Assembly: GCF_023205095.1 (NCBI RefSeq)
Contig: NZ_CP046242.1
Coordinates: 2,717,001-2,781,000 of the forward strand
Reading direction: 5' to 3'
Source: Bizionia sp. M204
GTDB lineage: Bacteria; Bacteroidota; Bacteroidia; Flavobacteriales; Flavobacteriaceae
DNA: 64,000 nt
This document shows, one piece after another, positions 63,638 through 64,000 of the stretch; the first letter of the stretch is position 1, and each line of letters starts with the position of its first letter. Position numbers and translations under genes: made by a program. A model generated the notes under the pieces. That model ran no database searches, was not told the origin of the DNA, and worked only from the letters and a program-made list of their open reading frames with translations.

Positions 63638-64000
63638 GTAGTTTTTTTTCGAAGATTTTCAGTAAAAAAAGTAAAAACAAGAAACCGAATAAAACATATA
63701 TTCCAGCACCTCGTGTATAACTAAGAATCATCAAAAATACATTAATAATTAAAAAGTACATTAAAATAGGTGAGTAAATGACGGATTGAAAAGATTTTTG
63801 ATATATATATTTCTGAAATACGCCAAATAAAAACATGAGTACTAAGGAAAACCAACGGAAATCAATATAGTAGGAACCAAATTGCGTTAAATACACATAC
63901 TTTCGAGGCGACAAATTAGTAATTGGGATTGACGACAAACTAGTTTTATTAAAAAATTTAGGAATGATAGAGTAATTGTACATCCCATAACCTATGGACA
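63615..64000 (-). CDS. O-antigen polymerase-like membrane protein, C-terminal part (cut by window edge)
   Basis: Only the last ~128 codons lie in the window. The frame stays open through base 64000, so the Met at 63983 is not the true start. The visible part has two or three membrane helices and a basic tail. Position inside a polysaccharide cluster with an initiating transferase and GT4 enzymes suggests a Wzy polymerase; sequence alone does not prove it. Confidence 0.55.
   Translation of the reverse strand, partial: SIGYGMYNYSIIPKFFNKTSLSSIPITNLSPRKYVYLTQFGSYYIDFRWFSLVLMFLFGVFQKYIYQKSFQSVIYSPILMYFLIINVFLMILSYTRGAGIYVLFGFLFLLFLLKIFEKKLHEESISS

Overview
The window is chromosomal DNA of a gliding marine-type Flavobacteriaceae bacterium (phylum Bacteroidota). 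The evidence is the low G+C content, promoter boxes of the TAnnTTTG type, gliding and type IX secretion genes (gldH, sprE/porW, a protein with a T9SS C-terminal sorting domain), family-typical gene blocks (M23-DUF4292-TPR-nucleotidyltransferase-dut-flippase; an atp operon without atpD and atpC), and lipoproteins with relaxed lipoboxes. I cannot name the genus. I see no rRNA, tRNA, CRISPR array, transposase or prophage.

Layout. 1-1.9 kb: a GLPGLI-family protein and a tiny secreted protein lie between two ~250-bp direct repeats, each carrying a TTACGG-N5-CCGTAA palindrome. 1.9-11.4 kb: PBP1A, GldH, a RicT-like PSP1 protein and a T9SS-sorted M23 peptidase, then an operon holding both known routes to 5-hydroxyuridine at tRNA position 34 (trhO and trhP) with a ferredoxin and a radical SAM protein. 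11.5-22 kb: a candidate 30-codon gene with its own terminator, recA, a lipoprotein, an ECF sigma factor with a membrane/beta-barrel partner, a TlpA-like lipoprotein and Cys-tailed lipoprotein pair, plsC, trpS, dprA, an HU/SPOR protein, and a GIY-YIG nuclease embedded in ~118-bp tandem repeats. 22.6-29.3 kb: an acyl-CoA thioesterase followed by the main accessory locus.

The accessory locus (23.2-29.3 kb) is the most interesting part. Two lipoproteins share about 310 almost identical N-terminal residues and then have unrelated C-terminal tips; one tip carries an HEXXH metallopeptidase motif. Each is followed by one or two small secreted or membrane proteins that look like immunity genes, and a third such gene stands alone as an apparent orphan. 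A second, diverged 3' end of the thioesterase gene sits between the two cassettes and marks how the array grew. Neither lipoprotein has a usable start codon for a full signal peptide. In both, the upstream ATG is separated from the signal sequence by a pentanucleotide tract (4 units in one copy, 2 in the other), and exactly 3 units would restore the frame. I read this as a phase-variable, lipoprotein-anchored polymorphic toxin/immunity array, both copies currently OFF. It is controlled by a perfect palindrome centred about 45 bp upstream of a consensus -7 box. The nearest described analogue I know is the SitA/SitI lipoprotein toxin system of Myxococcus, but that is an analogy, not demonstrated homology.

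29.3-46 kb is core: an EnvC-like degenerate M23 protein, DUF4292 lipoprotein, TPR protein, sugar nucleotidyltransferase, dUTPase, flippase, the atp operon (BEFH-AG, with a secreted-protein gene between atpH and atpA), AtpZ, a bactofilin and SprE/PorW. 46-55 kb: an ABC exporter, DUF2059 protein, a PaaE-like reductase, a GT9 glycosyltransferase, DUF4254, upp, membrane proteins and purD. 55.2 kb to the end is a surface-polysaccharide region: a PaaK/CapK-like adenylate-forming enzyme, wecB, glycosyltransferases, a WcaJ-type initiating transferase, UDP-xylose synthase, UDP-glucose dehydrogenase and a truncated polymerase-like membrane protein. Together these suggest a UDP-glucuronate/UDP-xylose-containing exopolysaccharide.
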